Positions 8,225-16,861 of a DNA stretch of 31,303 nucleotides are shown here, piece after piece. The DNA is from a virus. Each line of letters opens with the position of its first letter. Position 1 is the stretch's first letter. Made by a program: the position numbers and the translations under genes. The notes beneath the pieces were generated by a model. The model saw nothing but the letters and a program-made list of their open reading frames with translations, did no database searches and was not told the origin of the DNA. The stretch spans positions 1 to 31,303 of IMG/VR virus record IMGVR_UViG_3300043411_002514. The stretch is one strand, 5' to 3'.

Positions 8225-10165
8225 TTAATGTTCCCACTGTTGAGTAGTCATAACTGTCAATTTCATAGGTACAAGGTCACAGAAAGGTTCTGAGGCTTGT
8301 AACATACAATCTTTAAGTCTATCTGACACTTCATCAGCCATTGAGGTGGGGCACTCTGCTACATATTCATCATGGATAATATTTGCTATTAGTACTTTGT
8401 TTACTAAGTCATTTTCTAAAATCCAGTGATAGAACAGAATGCCCGCTCTTTTCATCATGTCTGCCCCTGTTGATTGAATAGGAGCATTCATTGATGCCTT
8501 CCGAATACCAGACTTGATCTTTGCAAGCTTGCTCATTAGAGGCTTGTAGTAGTCTAGATACTTCTCGGATAGTGTACTTTTGTGTAATCGGTAATCATCC
8601 CAATCAATACTTTTACCGAGGGTTTTTAATTCTTTAAGTCTTGGTTGATATATGCGTCTCTTTACGATGTGATTGGTCAGTATATGTCCTAATCGATGAG
8701 TCTCGCCTTCTTTTATCTTAAAGTAATCAAAAAGCCCAGGTAAACTATCTACATAGCTTTGGTAGATTCTATCTCCTTCTTCCTGTGTTAGGCCCAGGTT
8801 ATATGCTATGGTCTGGCCGTTTCCGCCATAATTCGAAGCAAAGCCACAAGCTTTTGCAAAATTTCTTTTATCAGAATGTCCCTTCTTTATTTCATCATCC
8901 GTGAGGTCAGCAATCTCTGGATGCATCTTTCTTACAACGAAACAATGCATGTCAGACGACCCTGACTTGAAAAACTCCAATAAAGCGGGGTTGGCAGACT
9001 GATTTGCCAAGATATTTTGTTCTTGTTGGCTATAGTCAGCAACAACGTAGGTATATCCCTCTTTTGGGATAAAACAACTCCTAGTGTATTTGTCCCTTGG
9101 AATATTCTGAAGATTAGCCTCTTTTATAGTACTTCCTCCAGCCTCACTCGCACCAGAGCCTGTTCGACCAGTTTTTAATATCTGACGGAAAGATGTGCGC
9201 ACCCTTCCATCGGGGAAACTGTTACATAACTCTATGAAGCTTTCACCGTAAGTACTACAGTTTTTCTGATGCTTTCTAAAGTCCATTAAGGCAGAAATTA
9301 TCTCATGAGTCTTCGTCATGGTTGATAAAACCTTACTGGCTGTGGTAGGCTTCCCATCTTTGTCGACGGGGTGTATGCCTAACCTATTTAAGAAAGCTAA
9401 AACTTGAGAACTTGATCCCCAGTTGATATCCGGGTTTCCAAATAAACTAAGTTGTGCTGTTTTAGAATGTTCATAGTAGATCTCGTCAAGCTTATCCAAA
9501 CTACGGTTAAGTCGATAGAGGTCAAGCTCTATCTTTTCTTTCCACTTTTCTTGATCAATAAACATTCCACAATCCTCTATGTACGCCATTACAGGTACAT
9601 ATAAAAACTCAAGCTCTAAACAATCGAGGAGCTTTTCTCGTTTAAGCAGCGTTAGCTGTTTGTTAAATAAAGGTATTAAATGCTGTACGTCCCTCGCTCC
9701 ATATCTTATTGTGACCTCATTAATTATCTTCTTTCTGAATAAATTACGTTCATCTTTAGATATGGTAAGGTCGAAATACTTTTTACATAGCGCTGCATAA
9801 CTCTTGAAGGAGTCAATACCCGCTAGTAAAACATGTTCAGCAATAAATGTGTCCTTTACGTTGAGATAAGGATAGATACCCTTACTATATAGGAACCTTA
9901 AATCAAACTTTGCATTATGAAGTACTATTGGAACATTTTCCAATATCCACTTCAAAAAACTTATATCTTCTGTCCTACAGTCTATAACGAATTGTTTCTC
10001 CTCGTTGCCTATCTGAAGCAACAGCAATTCGCCGACTTGTGGGTGCAAATCAGAAGTTTCCGTATCTACCGCAAGTATATACTCCGAATTACAAAAATCA
10101 AGAATTTCTTCCTGTGTAGTTCTTTTGAACGGTAGATTATTGTCCTGTCCTAAATAGTAAATCAT
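8225..10165 (-). CDS. DNA polymerase I, family A, with 3'-5' exonuclease domain
   Basis: Residues 30-165 hold a DnaQ-like exonuclease: DTETSDL at 34-40, HNAKFDLRFL at 83-92 and YGARD at 155-159. The polymerase domain has motif A VADYSQQEQNILA (Asp377), motif B with Lys438 and Phe442 in KACGFASNYG, and motif C IIHDEYV (Asp599, Glu600). All catalytic residues of both domains are present, and there is no N-terminal 5'-nuclease domain. Phe at the ribose-discrimination position matches E. coli Pol I rather than T7 polymerase. An insertion rich in charged residues at about 505-555 sits between motifs B and C. It is the replicative polymerase of the phage. Confidence 0.97.
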   Translation of the reverse strand: MIYYLGQDNNLPFKRTTQEEILDFCNSEYILAVDTETSDLHPQVGELLLLQIGNEEKQFVIDCRTEDISFLKWILENVPIVLHNAKFDLRFLYSKGIYPYLNVKDTFIAEHVLLAGIDSFKSYAALCKKYFDLTISKDERNLFRKKIINEVTIRYGARDVQHLIPLFNKQLTLLKREKLLDCLELEFLYVPVMAYIEDCGMFIDQEKWKEKIELDLYRLNRSLDKLDEIYYEHSKTAQLSLFGNPDINWGSSSQVLAFLNRLGIHPVDKDGKPTTASKVLSTMTKTHEIISALMDFRKHQKNCSTYGESFIELCNSFPDGRVRTSFRQILKTGRTGSGASEAGGSTIKEANLQNIPRDKYTRSCFIPKEGYTYVVADYSQQEQNILANQSANPALLEFFKSGSSDMHCFVVRKMHPEIADLTDDEIKKGHSDKRNFAKACGFASNYGGNGQTIAYNLGLTQEEGDRIYQSYVDSLPGLFDYFKIKEGETHRLGHILTNHIVKRRIYQPRLKELKTLGKSIDWDDYRLHKSTLSEKYLDYYKPLMSKLAKIKSGIRKASMNAPIQSTGADMMKRAGILFYHWILENDLVNKVLIANIIHDEYVAECPTSMADEVSDRLKDCMLQASEPFCDLVPMKLTVMTTQQWEH

Positions 10166-10500
10166 TCCTCCTCATCTCCTTTATCCAAAAATGAGTAAGA
10201 GTAAAAATATCCGATGTTTTCACAAGTAGTGTGTCCTTTGTAGGGACCATCGACAAATCTAATTACCCATCTCTGGAATTTCCACATAACAGCGTAGCCT
10301 TCTTTTTGATCAGTACCACCTATTATTGTTCTAATAAAACCATTCTTCTCATCTCTCCATTTAGAGGGTTTGCGTTCAATTAATTCCGCATTCCCTCTAA
10401 ACCCTTTCTCCTCTGTAAAATTGGAATAAACTGGTAGAATATTCCCTTTTACTAGGTCCGATTTCTCTGGTTTAGAAAAATCTTTTCTTGTCTTCTTCAA
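10162..10500 (-). CDS. Hypothetical protein
   Basis: A 112-residue protein, very basic at the N-terminus (KKTRKDFSKPEKSD) and acidic at the end (DKGDEEE). The middle is probably beta-rich with many aromatic residues (VMWKFQRWVIRF, YFYSYSF). No known family is recognised. It overlaps the polymerase start by 4 nt (ATGA), so it is likely translationally coupled to it and may assist replication. Confidence 0.75.
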   Translation of the reverse strand: MKKTRKDFSKPEKSDLVKGNILPVYSNFTEEKGFRGNAELIERKPSKWRDEKNGFIRTIIGGTDQKEGYAVMWKFQRWVIRFVDGPYKGHTTCENIGYFYSYSFLDKGDEEE

Positions 10501-10510
10501 TCATTAAAAA

Positions 10511-11884
10511 TTACTCTTCTTCGTCTCCCCCAACTTCCTCAGGGAAGTAGTCATCGTCGTCATCTGCAAAAGGCAGAGGAATTTCTTCGTCCTCATTGAC
10601 TACCAGAGTACCCTCTGCAGCCTCTACAGGATAAATCCTATGCGGAGTCCCTCCTACACTGAATTCGTAAAATCCTGCCCCCATAGGAGCCATAACAGCC
10701 TCTCCGTCTACAACTTCATGCTCTTCAGGAGCTGCCTGATCATCAAGGAGGAAATCTAAGTTCTCTTGATCTAGTGCAATGCGCTGCCTAACAATTTCGT
10801 CAAGAGGCATAAGAGTTGGCAGCTTTTTAGTAGAAGGCTTCTGATTATACTTTTTCGAGTATGGGTTTTGAGAAGACTGGTCATATTGAGCTACCGGGTC
10901 TTTAACTACAGGTACATGAGCAACTGGCTCTGGCATACTTGGAGTAAACTCTTGGTTTCTCTTTCTGTTGGCTTCAAATTCAGATTCTGCTTCTACAGCA
11001 ACTATCTCGACTTTGCCACCATCAGCAACCAGAAACTCTTTCAAGAAAGGGCTGTCTGTTTGTTCAATAAGGGCAAGAATGTCCATCTTTTCACCGTAAG
11101 GCATAAGAAGGGCATTTTGTGAAATCAGCTTTTGTGCTGTTTCTATATCGTTATTTTCGATTGTTTGTCTTACTGTAATGTACAGGTCATCGTCGATGAT
11201 GGTACCAGACTTAACTTCGTCTACTACTTTAGCAACAACTTCGTAGATCCATTCCATCAGGGTCTTTTCAAAGATCCAGAAGTTAGAAAGGGTTCTGTAC
11301 TCTACTTTTAGGCCTTCAGTCCTTCTATAGGAAGAAGGCTTTCCATAGATTTGCCTTCTCCTGGTGTCAGGATCAAGAATCAGCGAAGGTACTCCAAGAT
11401 GAAGGTCAAGCAACTTGACAATCATCATAGAATCTGCATAATTCTCGTTATCGTAACCTACATGCACGTGACCACCGGCAGATCTTCCAGCAAAACCATC
11501 TGCAAAGATAGGAGGATCAATAATATCTCCGGTCAATGCATCAAATTCTGGTGAACAGCCTACAGCCATCGCCTGTTCAGTTACAAGATACTTCTTCTCA
11601 AATTCAGCAAAACAATCCCTGGATATTTTCAATCCTTTAGGTTTGATAAATTGCTCATTTATGAGATATAAAGCCATAATATTCTTTTTCACAAAGTCCA
11701 TTGCGTTCTTTGCTGGAGAAATATTAAATTCTACAAGGATATTGTCTTCGTGGACAGAAACTTCTTCATTGATAACTAAGGGTACGTCTTTTCCCGCTCC
11801 AATTAACGCTTCTGCTGAGACTGGTAAGCCTCCTGCTCCAAGAATAATCATCTCTGGATCAGTGCCTATCAAAAATCTTGCCAT
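10511..11884 (-). CDS. Carboxylate-amine ligase (phiEco32 COOH-NH2 ligase type), with long C-terminal extension
   Basis: The first 230 or so residues have the glutamine-synthetase-like fold of the phage COOH-NH2 ligase family: GTDPE at 7-11, HEDNILVEFNISPA at 45-58, GCSPEFDA at 109-116, AGGHVHVGY at 136-144 (metal-binding His) and EYRTLSNFW at 195-203. The family is predicted to make amide bonds with ATP, for peptide or cell-wall modification. Residues 270-457 form an extension that is absent from the core: low complexity, Pro/Gln/Glu-rich, ending in a run of Asp and Glu. With the GAT-II, ATP-grasp and GAT-I genes it forms the window's amidation toolkit. The substrate is unknown. Confidence 0.88.
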   Translation of the reverse strand: MARFLIGTDPEMIILGAGGLPVSAEALIGAGKDVPLVINEEVSVHEDNILVEFNISPAKNAMDFVKKNIMALYLINEQFIKPKGLKISRDCFAEFEKKYLVTEQAMAVGCSPEFDALTGDIIDPPIFADGFAGRSAGGHVHVGYDNENYADSMMIVKLLDLHLGVPSLILDPDTRRRQIYGKPSSYRRTEGLKVEYRTLSNFWIFEKTLMEWIYEVVAKVVDEVKSGTIIDDDLYITVRQTIENNDIETAQKLISQNALLMPYGEKMDILALIEQTDSPFLKEFLVADGGKVEIVAVEAESEFEANRKRNQEFTPSMPEPVAHVPVVKDPVAQYDQSSQNPYSKKYNQKPSTKKLPTLMPLDEIVRQRIALDQENLDFLLDDQAAPEEHEVVDGEAVMAPMGAGFYEFSVGGTPHRIYPVEAAEGTLVVNEDEEIPLPFADDDDDYFPEEVGGDEEE

Positions 11885-11897
11885 CTAAAAGTAAAAA

Positions 11898-12278
11898 TTA
11901 CCGATGTTTGTAAAAGGTACAAAGCCACAATGCCTTGTAAAAGTGAGGTTCTATATTTCTTTCAGTATACTTTCTTATGTAAGTACTTGGGACTGCTCCC
12001 GTTATTCTCACATAATTGCTTAATTCAGCATTCAAGTAATCTTCAATCAATTCAAAAACAACACGTTTACGAGTTATTGCAATTGGTCCAGAAGCCTTTA
12101 CGTCTTCTAGTATAAATAGAGGTTCATATGTGATAGCTTTCTTAAGAAAACTTCCAAACATATAATCATCAATTTGCATATAAGTAGTCATGTACTCATC
12201 TATCGTATTGACAATATTGATTTTGTTTTTGTCAAACGTTAATGCAAATCTTATTGGAAAGTAAAGGCCGTCTGCCAT
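11898..12278 (-). CDS. Hypothetical protein
   Basis: A 126-residue soluble protein, with several Tyr-rich helices and a basic second half (TRKRVVFELIEDYL). No family is recognised. It lies between the ligase and wall-hydrolase genes with gaps of 8-13 bp on either side, so it belongs to the same transcript. Confidence 0.7.
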   Translation of the reverse strand: MADGLYFPIRFALTFDKNKINIVNTIDEYMTTYMQIDDYMFGSFLKKAITYEPLFILEDVKASGPIAITRKRVVFELIEDYLNAELSNYVRITGAVPSTYIRKYTERNIEPHFYKALWLCTFYKHR

Positions 12279-12286
12279 AATTTAGT

Positions 12287-12784
12287 TTAATAGGCGAATG
12301 TATGGATAAATCCTTTTTTCTTCACAATAGTCAAGCTATCAGACCACTCTGGAACACCGGTAAAGAAGTATAATACACTTCTTTCTCGTTTCCCGGAAAG
12401 CAATCTTTCTGCAATTTGACTATTTTCTTCCGTACAAATGTATCCTTCTTGACGATAGCCATGAAATTGGCTTTCTTCAGAAATAACTTCGAGTATTGAT
12501 TGACCCCCATACCTAGCTCTGTTAATTACTACAGAGCCTATCATGCGTTTTTCAGCAAGAGAGCAGTTTCCACATTCAGCATTGATTATGCTTGATAAGT
12601 GATATACTTCTTCGGCTTCTCGTTTTATATTACGTTTCTCTTTGATGACGGCTTGCTTTTTGTAAACAAAATGTTCCAAAGATTGCATAGCAACAGCACC
12701 AATCATAAATATAAATAAGACTCCAAGCAGTAAAAGTACTTTTCTTAGCGATTCATCTACCTTGTGTTTCGTAATGGGTATCAT
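12287..12784 (-). CDS. Membrane-anchored SleB/CwlJ-like cell-wall hydrolase (endolysin candidate)
   Basis: One N-terminal membrane segment at about 16-35 is followed by a basic linker and the Hydrolase_2 domain: LSSIINAECGN with the catalytic Glu at 70, IGSVVINRARYG, and ISEESQFHGY. These match SleB-type lytic transglycosylases that cut the glycan strand. An uncleaved or signal-arrest type N-terminus would place the domain in the periplasm. The neighbours are an exonuclease and two spanin-like genes, so this is probably the lysis enzyme. Two Cys residues close to the active site (CGNC) are unusual and may form a disulfide. Confidence 0.85.
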   Translation of the reverse strand: MIPITKHKVDESLRKVLLLLGVLFIFMIGAVAMQSLEHFVYKKQAVIKEKRNIKREAEEVYHLSSIINAECGNCSLAEKRMIGSVVINRARYGGQSILEVISEESQFHGYRQEGYICTEENSQIAERLLSGKRERSVLYFFTGVPEWSDSLTIVKKKGFIHTFAY

Positions 12785-12787
12785 AGA

Positions 12788-13642
12788 TTATGTTTTTTCG
12801 TAAACTCTAAACACTCTGCTTCTCGCAGTATTCTTCCAGGTTATTAGAATTTCGTTATTATCTGGATCAATGACTCGTTCTTTTTCTTTGAGGGCTTGTT
12901 TAACTTCGTACGTAAGCCTTTCTTTTTCTTCATCTAGATCTCTTTGAGATACTTTTAATTCGCAAAGTCTCTGGTATACCTCCTTTAAACGCGCATCTGC
13001 GTATACGTCTCCTCCTTGTGCAGTACTGTAGACTAAATCATAATCTGCTCGGTATAGTTCAGGAGGTGTATTGTTGTCTACAAGCTTTTTAAAAGCAATG
13101 ACTTCTTTTAAGGATTGTTGGTATAATTCAGGATCAAATTGAAAAGGTATTTCAAAATAATCTACTCCCCTAGAGAACATAATAAGAAAACCTGTGTCTA
13201 GGAAATCTGGTTCATTCTCTTTTATAACACCTAATGTAAAATTCCATTGAGGAAAATACATGTCTGTAACATAGGGAATTACTGTTACATCCGTAAGGTA
13301 TTTTTGTGTTGTTTTGGCCTCAAGTAGCCTTTCTCCCCTCCAAATATCGTCTGGATGAACAATTATGAAATCGTATTCTGGGTGAGAAAAGGAAAGTAAG
13401 TTGTCTTCTTTAATGAACTTCTCGTTCCTTTCGGTGTAGAAGCGCTCCACGATAGAGCTTTCCAACATGTTTCCTGCAATGCTATATTTATTAGGATCTC
13501 GCTTTGTAAGATTGATCTTTGATAACCAAAGCTCATATCTTGTTTCAAACTGCGATCTTCCTAAAATTATGCTAACCTCACTTGCCCCAATCGTCCTTTT
13601 TTTGGACTCATAGAACTCTTCTTTTGTTTGATAAAACCTCAT
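12788..13642 (-). CDS. YqaJ-type exonuclease (PD-(D/E)XK)
   Basis: The order TIGASEVSIILG, ETRYELWL, MLESSIVERFY, IIVHPDDIW, LLEAKTT and YFPQWNFTL is that of the YqaJ viral recombinase family, with Glu61, Asp98, Glu108 and Lys110 as the metal-binding nuclease residues and Gln132 behind them. Such enzymes resect DNA ends for annealing by a recombinase, here probably the Sak4-like ATPase encoded at 6.0-6.8 kb. The C-terminal 70 residues form a predicted coiled coil (KVSQRDLDEEKERL). It is placed between lysis genes, away from its likely partner. Confidence 0.88.
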   Translation of the reverse strand: MRFYQTKEEFYESKKRTIGASEVSIILGRSQFETRYELWLSKINLTKRDPNKYSIAGNMLESSIVERFYTERNEKFIKEDNLLSFSHPEYDFIIVHPDDIWRGERLLEAKTTQKYLTDVTVIPYVTDMYFPQWNFTLGVIKENEPDFLDTGFLIMFSRGVDYFEIPFQFDPELYQQSLKEVIAFKKLVDNNTPPELYRADYDLVYSTAQGGDVYADARLKEVYQRLCELKVSQRDLDEEKERLTYEVKQALKEKERVIDPDNNEILITWKNTARSRVFRVYEKT

Positions 13643-13646
13643 TAAC

Positions 13647-14012
13647 TTAATCCCACTTTTCTTTCTCCCTGATCTCGTTTAAGAGTTTTTGAATTGATTG
13701 TTCAAGATCGTCCTTATTTTGAGGTAAAGGTTCCTTTAGTTTTTCCTCCAGCTTTTTCTTAACAATCATGCGTCTAGCATTTATTTTGTTAAGACTATCC
13801 AGCTGGCTAATCAATAGCTCTCTTCCTACTTGATAAACAGCTACAAGACTGTCTCTTTCCTGTAGTTGATTTCCAAGAGTAGCTTCAATCTTAGCTACTT
13901 GTTCACGGCATTTTCCTTTTTGCCAGATAGCTCCTAATGCTGCAAATACAAAAGATATTACAGCAAATGCTATCATGAACCAAATATACCGTTTTCTTTC
14001 TTGTGATATCAT
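13647..14012 (-). CDS. Small membrane protein with coiled coil (inner-membrane spanin-like)
   Basis: From the ATG at 14012 the protein has a basic N-terminus (MISQERKRY), one membrane segment (WFMIAFAVISFVFAALGAIW) and then about 85 residues of predicted coiled coil with many Gln, Glu and Lys. This is the layout of i-spanins (Rz), which link inner and outer membranes in the last step of lysis. The start overlaps the stop of the upstream gene by 4 nt (ATGA). Its place next to the wall hydrolase supports a lysis role; sequence alone does not prove it. Confidence 0.75.
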   Translation of the reverse strand: MISQERKRYIWFMIAFAVISFVFAALGAIWQKGKCREQVAKIEATLGNQLQERDSLVAVYQVGRELLISQLDSLNKINARRMIVKKKLEEKLKEPLPQNKDDLEQSIQKLLNEIREKEKWD

Positions 14013-14476
14013 TTTGAAATCATGACTAATCCAGATAAAACTGCAAAACAAGCAGCAGTAATCCAGGCTTCTTTTTTTCTAACCTTTTGTTCCCTGACCT
14101 CAAGCTCTAATTGCTTGATTCTTAAATCGTCTTGATTAGATTTCCAGCGTATAGAACTATTGACTTTCATTAGGTTGTCAATTATCTCTGAATCTCTTTT
14201 TACGATTCCTTCTAGTCTTAGAACATCATTACCTAGCATCATGTTGTTCTGCAAGGACATGTAAAGGGCTACCCTATCTAAAGAGTCTAACTCCTCTTCA
14301 AGGAAGCGTCTCTTAGCATATCGATACAAATCGAAGCCATCCGCCCAGTCTAGGTTGATTATATCCTTAGTTTGTGCCACTGTGTCGCTTATTGGCGCAT
14401 CAATATGAATTGTTTGCGCCTGTAAAGATACAACAAAAAGTAACGAAAACCAAATAAAAATGAATGTTTTTTTCAT
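14009..14476 (-). CDS. Exported coiled-coil protein with C-terminal membrane anchor (u-spanin-like)
   Basis: A signal peptide (MKKTFIFIWFSLLFVVSL, cleavage near QAQ) is followed by a mostly helical domain, with coiled coil at about 80-135, and a C-terminal membrane segment (AWITAACFAVLSGLVMISK). This layout is that of unimolecular spanins, except that no lipobox Cys follows the signal, so outer-membrane anchoring is not explained. It is the first gene after an intrinsic terminator, so a lysis-operon promoter may lie just upstream. It may instead be a holin- or structural-associated protein. Confidence 0.7.
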   Translation of the reverse strand: MKKTFIFIWFSLLFVVSLQAQTIHIDAPISDTVAQTKDIINLDWADGFDLYRYAKRRFLEEELDSLDRVALYMSLQNNMMLGNDVLRLEGIVKRDSEIIDNLMKVNSSIRWKSNQDDLRIKQLELEVREQKVRKKEAWITAACFAVLSGLVMISK

Positions 14477-14493
14477 AAAAGTGATAAAAGTTT

Positions 14494-14523
14494 GAGAAAA
14501 GGGGGCTTTTGGGGCCCCCTTTC
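14494..14523 (-). terminator. Intrinsic terminator between the 14.5 and 14.0 kb genes
   Basis: On the minus strand a 6-bp GC stem (14514-14519 with 14501-14506) with a 7-nt loop is preceded by AAA and followed by TTTTCTC, so the stem can extend by A-T pairs. It ends the transcript from the small-gene block above and starts the lysis block below. Confidence 0.85.
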
Positions 14524-14540
14524 ACACACTGTAATTTCTG

Positions 14541-15098
14541 TTAGGATTTTCTGATAGAAGCGAGCTTTTCTCGATACTGATCTATTGGGATATTTGATTT
14601 CCTATAGTCAATTACGACATCGAGTTCTCCTTCTCCTTCATACTCTACAAAAACAGATCGAAAGATCGGCTGACCGTCGGCTGCTAAGAGTAGCATTCCT
14701 TTACTGTCCTGCTTAGGGTTGAACAATCTTTGTTCGTTTCTAGCAACTGTTGTTTCTCTTACGTGGATAGTCTGGCCTGCTTTCAGTGTAAGTCCCTCTC
14801 TTATGTTATACTGTTGCATAACTTCAAGAGTATTCCTTTGTGAACAACGTAGAATTCGGAGCCCGTACATCCATCTTGAGTCAGGATCATCTAAGTCCTT
14901 TGCGATCTTACACAACCGAAGCTGTGCTACATGAGCTACCTTTTTATTTGGGTCGTCTGTATCTTCCACAGAATAAATAAAAGGTCGCTTACTTTTAACT
15001 TGATCAGGGTAAAACTGATAAAGTTCGTGGTCTGTTAGACCGTGGGTAATAGATTCGTCCTCAATGACGTTATCCGGAGTTTCAAGCTCTAAATCCAT
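14541..15098 (-). CDS. Hypothetical protein
   Basis: A 185-residue soluble protein, acidic at the N-terminus, with a beta-rich central part (LTLKAGQTIHVRETTV) and a Lys/Arg-rich C-terminal helix. No family is recognised. It is the last gene before an intrinsic terminator and follows the 15111 gene by 12 bp. Confidence 0.75.
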   Translation of the reverse strand: MDLELETPDNVIEDESITHGLTDHELYQFYPDQVKSKRPFIYSVEDTDDPNKKVAHVAQLRLCKIAKDLDDPDSRWMYGLRILRCSQRNTLEVMQQYNIREGLTLKAGQTIHVRETTVARNEQRLFNPKQDSKGMLLLAADGQPIFRSVFVEYEGEGELDVVIDYRKSNIPIDQYREKLASIRKS

Positions 15099-15110
15099 GT
15101 TGTCGATATT

Positions 15111-15551
15111 TTAGACTACAGCTTCTTCAGCTGCTGCCGGGAGTTTAACTGATTTTGGTTTCTTTCTTTGAGCTTTGTCTTCCTCTTCGGTCAACATTGC
15201 CGCAATGTCAAAAATGGTTTCCTGGTCTGCGATCTTATAAGGTACCTCGGCAAAGCCTTTGCACATTGTAGAATCGAATTCAGGGACAAGCTCTTTCATC
15301 AGGTCTTTGAAAAGAAGCTTCTTGGCTTCAACTGACAGCTCGGTTACAAATGTAAACGGCAGAAGCTTTCTGGCAAAATACCGGATACTGAAATTTCCTT
15401 CAGGAATATGGAGACCTCGATCTCTCAATTCTTGCCACACCTGTTCCGGAAGGATTACAAGTTTTTCCTCCATACCTTCCGCTACCTGGGTTTTTCTCAC
15501 CTTTTTGCTTCTTCTTTCGAATTTCTTCGTTTTGTTTGGCTTGTTAGACAT
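15111..15551 (-). CDS. Hypothetical protein with basic N-terminus
   Basis: This 146-residue protein has a strongly basic N-terminus (NKTKKFERRSKKVRK) that could bind nucleic acid or be disordered, a central folded region of about 90 residues, and an Ala/Glu-rich tail. No family is recognised. It overlaps the next gene upstream by 8 nt. Confidence 0.7.
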   Translation of the reverse strand: MSNKPNKTKKFERRSKKVRKTQVAEGMEEKLVILPEQVWQELRDRGLHIPEGNFSIRYFARKLLPFTFVTELSVEAKKLLFKDLMKELVPEFDSTMCKGFAEVPYKIADQETIFDIAAMLTEEEDKAQRKKPKSVKLPAAAEEAVV

Positions 15552-15906
15552 GTGCTGTTATATTATTGCTTTCAAAAAATTGACGTATTTCATTTAAAGC
15601 CTTTTCTGAGTTATCCTCAGAAATCTCAATCAAAGTAGTACTTTTACCGCCTCGAGGTTCCTTGAAGTGTAAAGGAGAGATATATTTAGTCATAAGATCA
15701 TATAGCTGCTTGGCTATATTGCCGTTACGATTAAAAGTTGTTGCTGTAGGGGTTTTATGCTTCCCCATAGGTATAAACCTATTCCTCATTCGAGCTTTCA
15801 CTATAATAGGATGCTCAGCTGATTCCGAATATCCGAAGCCTTTATCTTTGTAAACAATAAGGCTCGGTTTCGCTGGATTTGTGTCAATTCTTAAGGCTAT
15901 TCTCAT
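15544..15906 (-). CDS. Hypothetical protein
   Basis: A 120-residue protein that starts MRIALRIDTNP. A beta-rich N-terminal half with basic residues (KARMRNRFIPMGKHK) is followed by two helices. No catalytic motif is seen. It overlaps both neighbours by 4-8 nt, indicating coupled translation. Confidence 0.7.
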   Translation of the reverse strand: MRIALRIDTNPAKPSLIVYKDKGFGYSESAEHPIIVKARMRNRFIPMGKHKTPTATTFNRNGNIAKQLYDLMTKYISPLHFKEPRGGKSTTLIEISEDNSEKALNEIRQFFESNNITAHV

Positions 15907-16409
15907 TGAATGTAGTGTTCAGGTTTACCATTAACAATAATTCGGACTGTTGTGAAATCGAAAATCGTGTGGTCTCCCTGTACGGCTACCTCTACGTCAT
16001 TCTTTTGCGGAACTCCGTGTTGAAGAATGTCCTCAATGTACATTCCCAATTCATGAAAAAAGCGCCAGGCTACTCTATTGAAAGAATCTCTTCCAAAATA
16101 GTGAAAAATATTAGGCATGCCGCTGTCTCTTTTAACTATGTCCTCATCGTAGTCAATACCTACTACTTGCTTAGCAATAAACTCAATATCTTCTTGAGTT
16201 ATTCCTAAAGTATTTTTAAGGAACTTGACCGTAGGTTCATAGTTTTTGGCATCTCCACCACCATCGAGCCAGGCAATATAAGGCTGGTCGCCATTACGTA
16301 AATGATACTGTACATATCCTATGTTTTTTCCTTTGTTAGGAAGCTGGAATATGTCACCAGTGACAAGTTCATTCACTTTCTGCAACTGCGAGATCGAGTT
16401 GTATACCAT
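15903..16409 (-). CDS. Hypothetical protein
   Basis: A 168-residue soluble protein, with KGKNIGYVQYHLRNGD and AWLDGGGDAKNYEP as striking glycine-rich turns, and a mixed alpha/beta pattern. No family is recognised. The ATG at 16409 overlaps the upstream gene by 41 nt; a GTG at 16376 just before that gene's stop would reduce the overlap and give 157 residues. Confidence 0.7.
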   Translation of the reverse strand: MVYNSISQLQKVNELVTGDIFQLPNKGKNIGYVQYHLRNGDQPYIAWLDGGGDAKNYEPTVKFLKNTLGITQEDIEFIAKQVVGIDYDEDIVKRDSGMPNIFHYFGRDSFNRVAWRFFHELGMYIEDILQHGVPQKNDVEVAVQGDHTIFDFTTVRIIVNGKPEHYIQ

Positions 16410-16860
16410 CTTTTACTGGTTTTTCGATTATGGAATAGAGTGGATGGCCGACAATAGTTAGAGTTCTTCTTCCAACTTTGAATATGGTATGATTTTTGTA
16501 GCGAGAAACTTCTACTTTAGGTAGACCTACATCTAATCCTAAATTCAAACTTATCTCGTACAAAGCGTTAATAAGGTTTTTTGCAGCGTTCCAGTCTCCA
16601 GGATGCCATTCAATAAAATCTTGCCCTCCACTTTCAGGAACCCTTCCTGTAGTTATAGTAGCAATATAATCTCTGTTTGCTCCTTTTAATTTAAGAACAT
16701 CTCCTATATAGGAGTTTGCTTTTTTTGTCTTAGCCCCAGGAACATCACCTAATGCAAGATAACAAGGGCCTACAGTACATGTAAGTCCTGCAATGGCAAT
16801 AGTATCTCCATAAGCTACTTTCATAAGAGGATAATCTCTAACGGTGTATTTCGCTGACAT
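16369..16860 (-). CDS. Hypothetical protein
   Basis: A 163-residue protein with a beta-rich N-terminal half (VRDYPLMKVAYGDTIAIAG, LTCTVGPCYLALG) and a helix near 110. The pattern suggests a small barrel or structural protein, but no family is recognised. It starts 2 bp after the stop of nothing visible upstream on its frame and directly follows the 16862 gene by one base. Confidence 0.65.
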   Translation of the reverse strand: MSAKYTVRDYPLMKVAYGDTIAIAGLTCTVGPCYLALGDVPGAKTKKANSYIGDVLKLKGANRDYIATITTGRVPESGGQDFIEWHPGDWNAAKNLINALYEISLNLGLDVGLPKVEVSRYKNHTIFKVGRRTLTIVGHPLYSIIEKPVKDGIQLDLAVAESE

Positions 16861-16861
16861 G

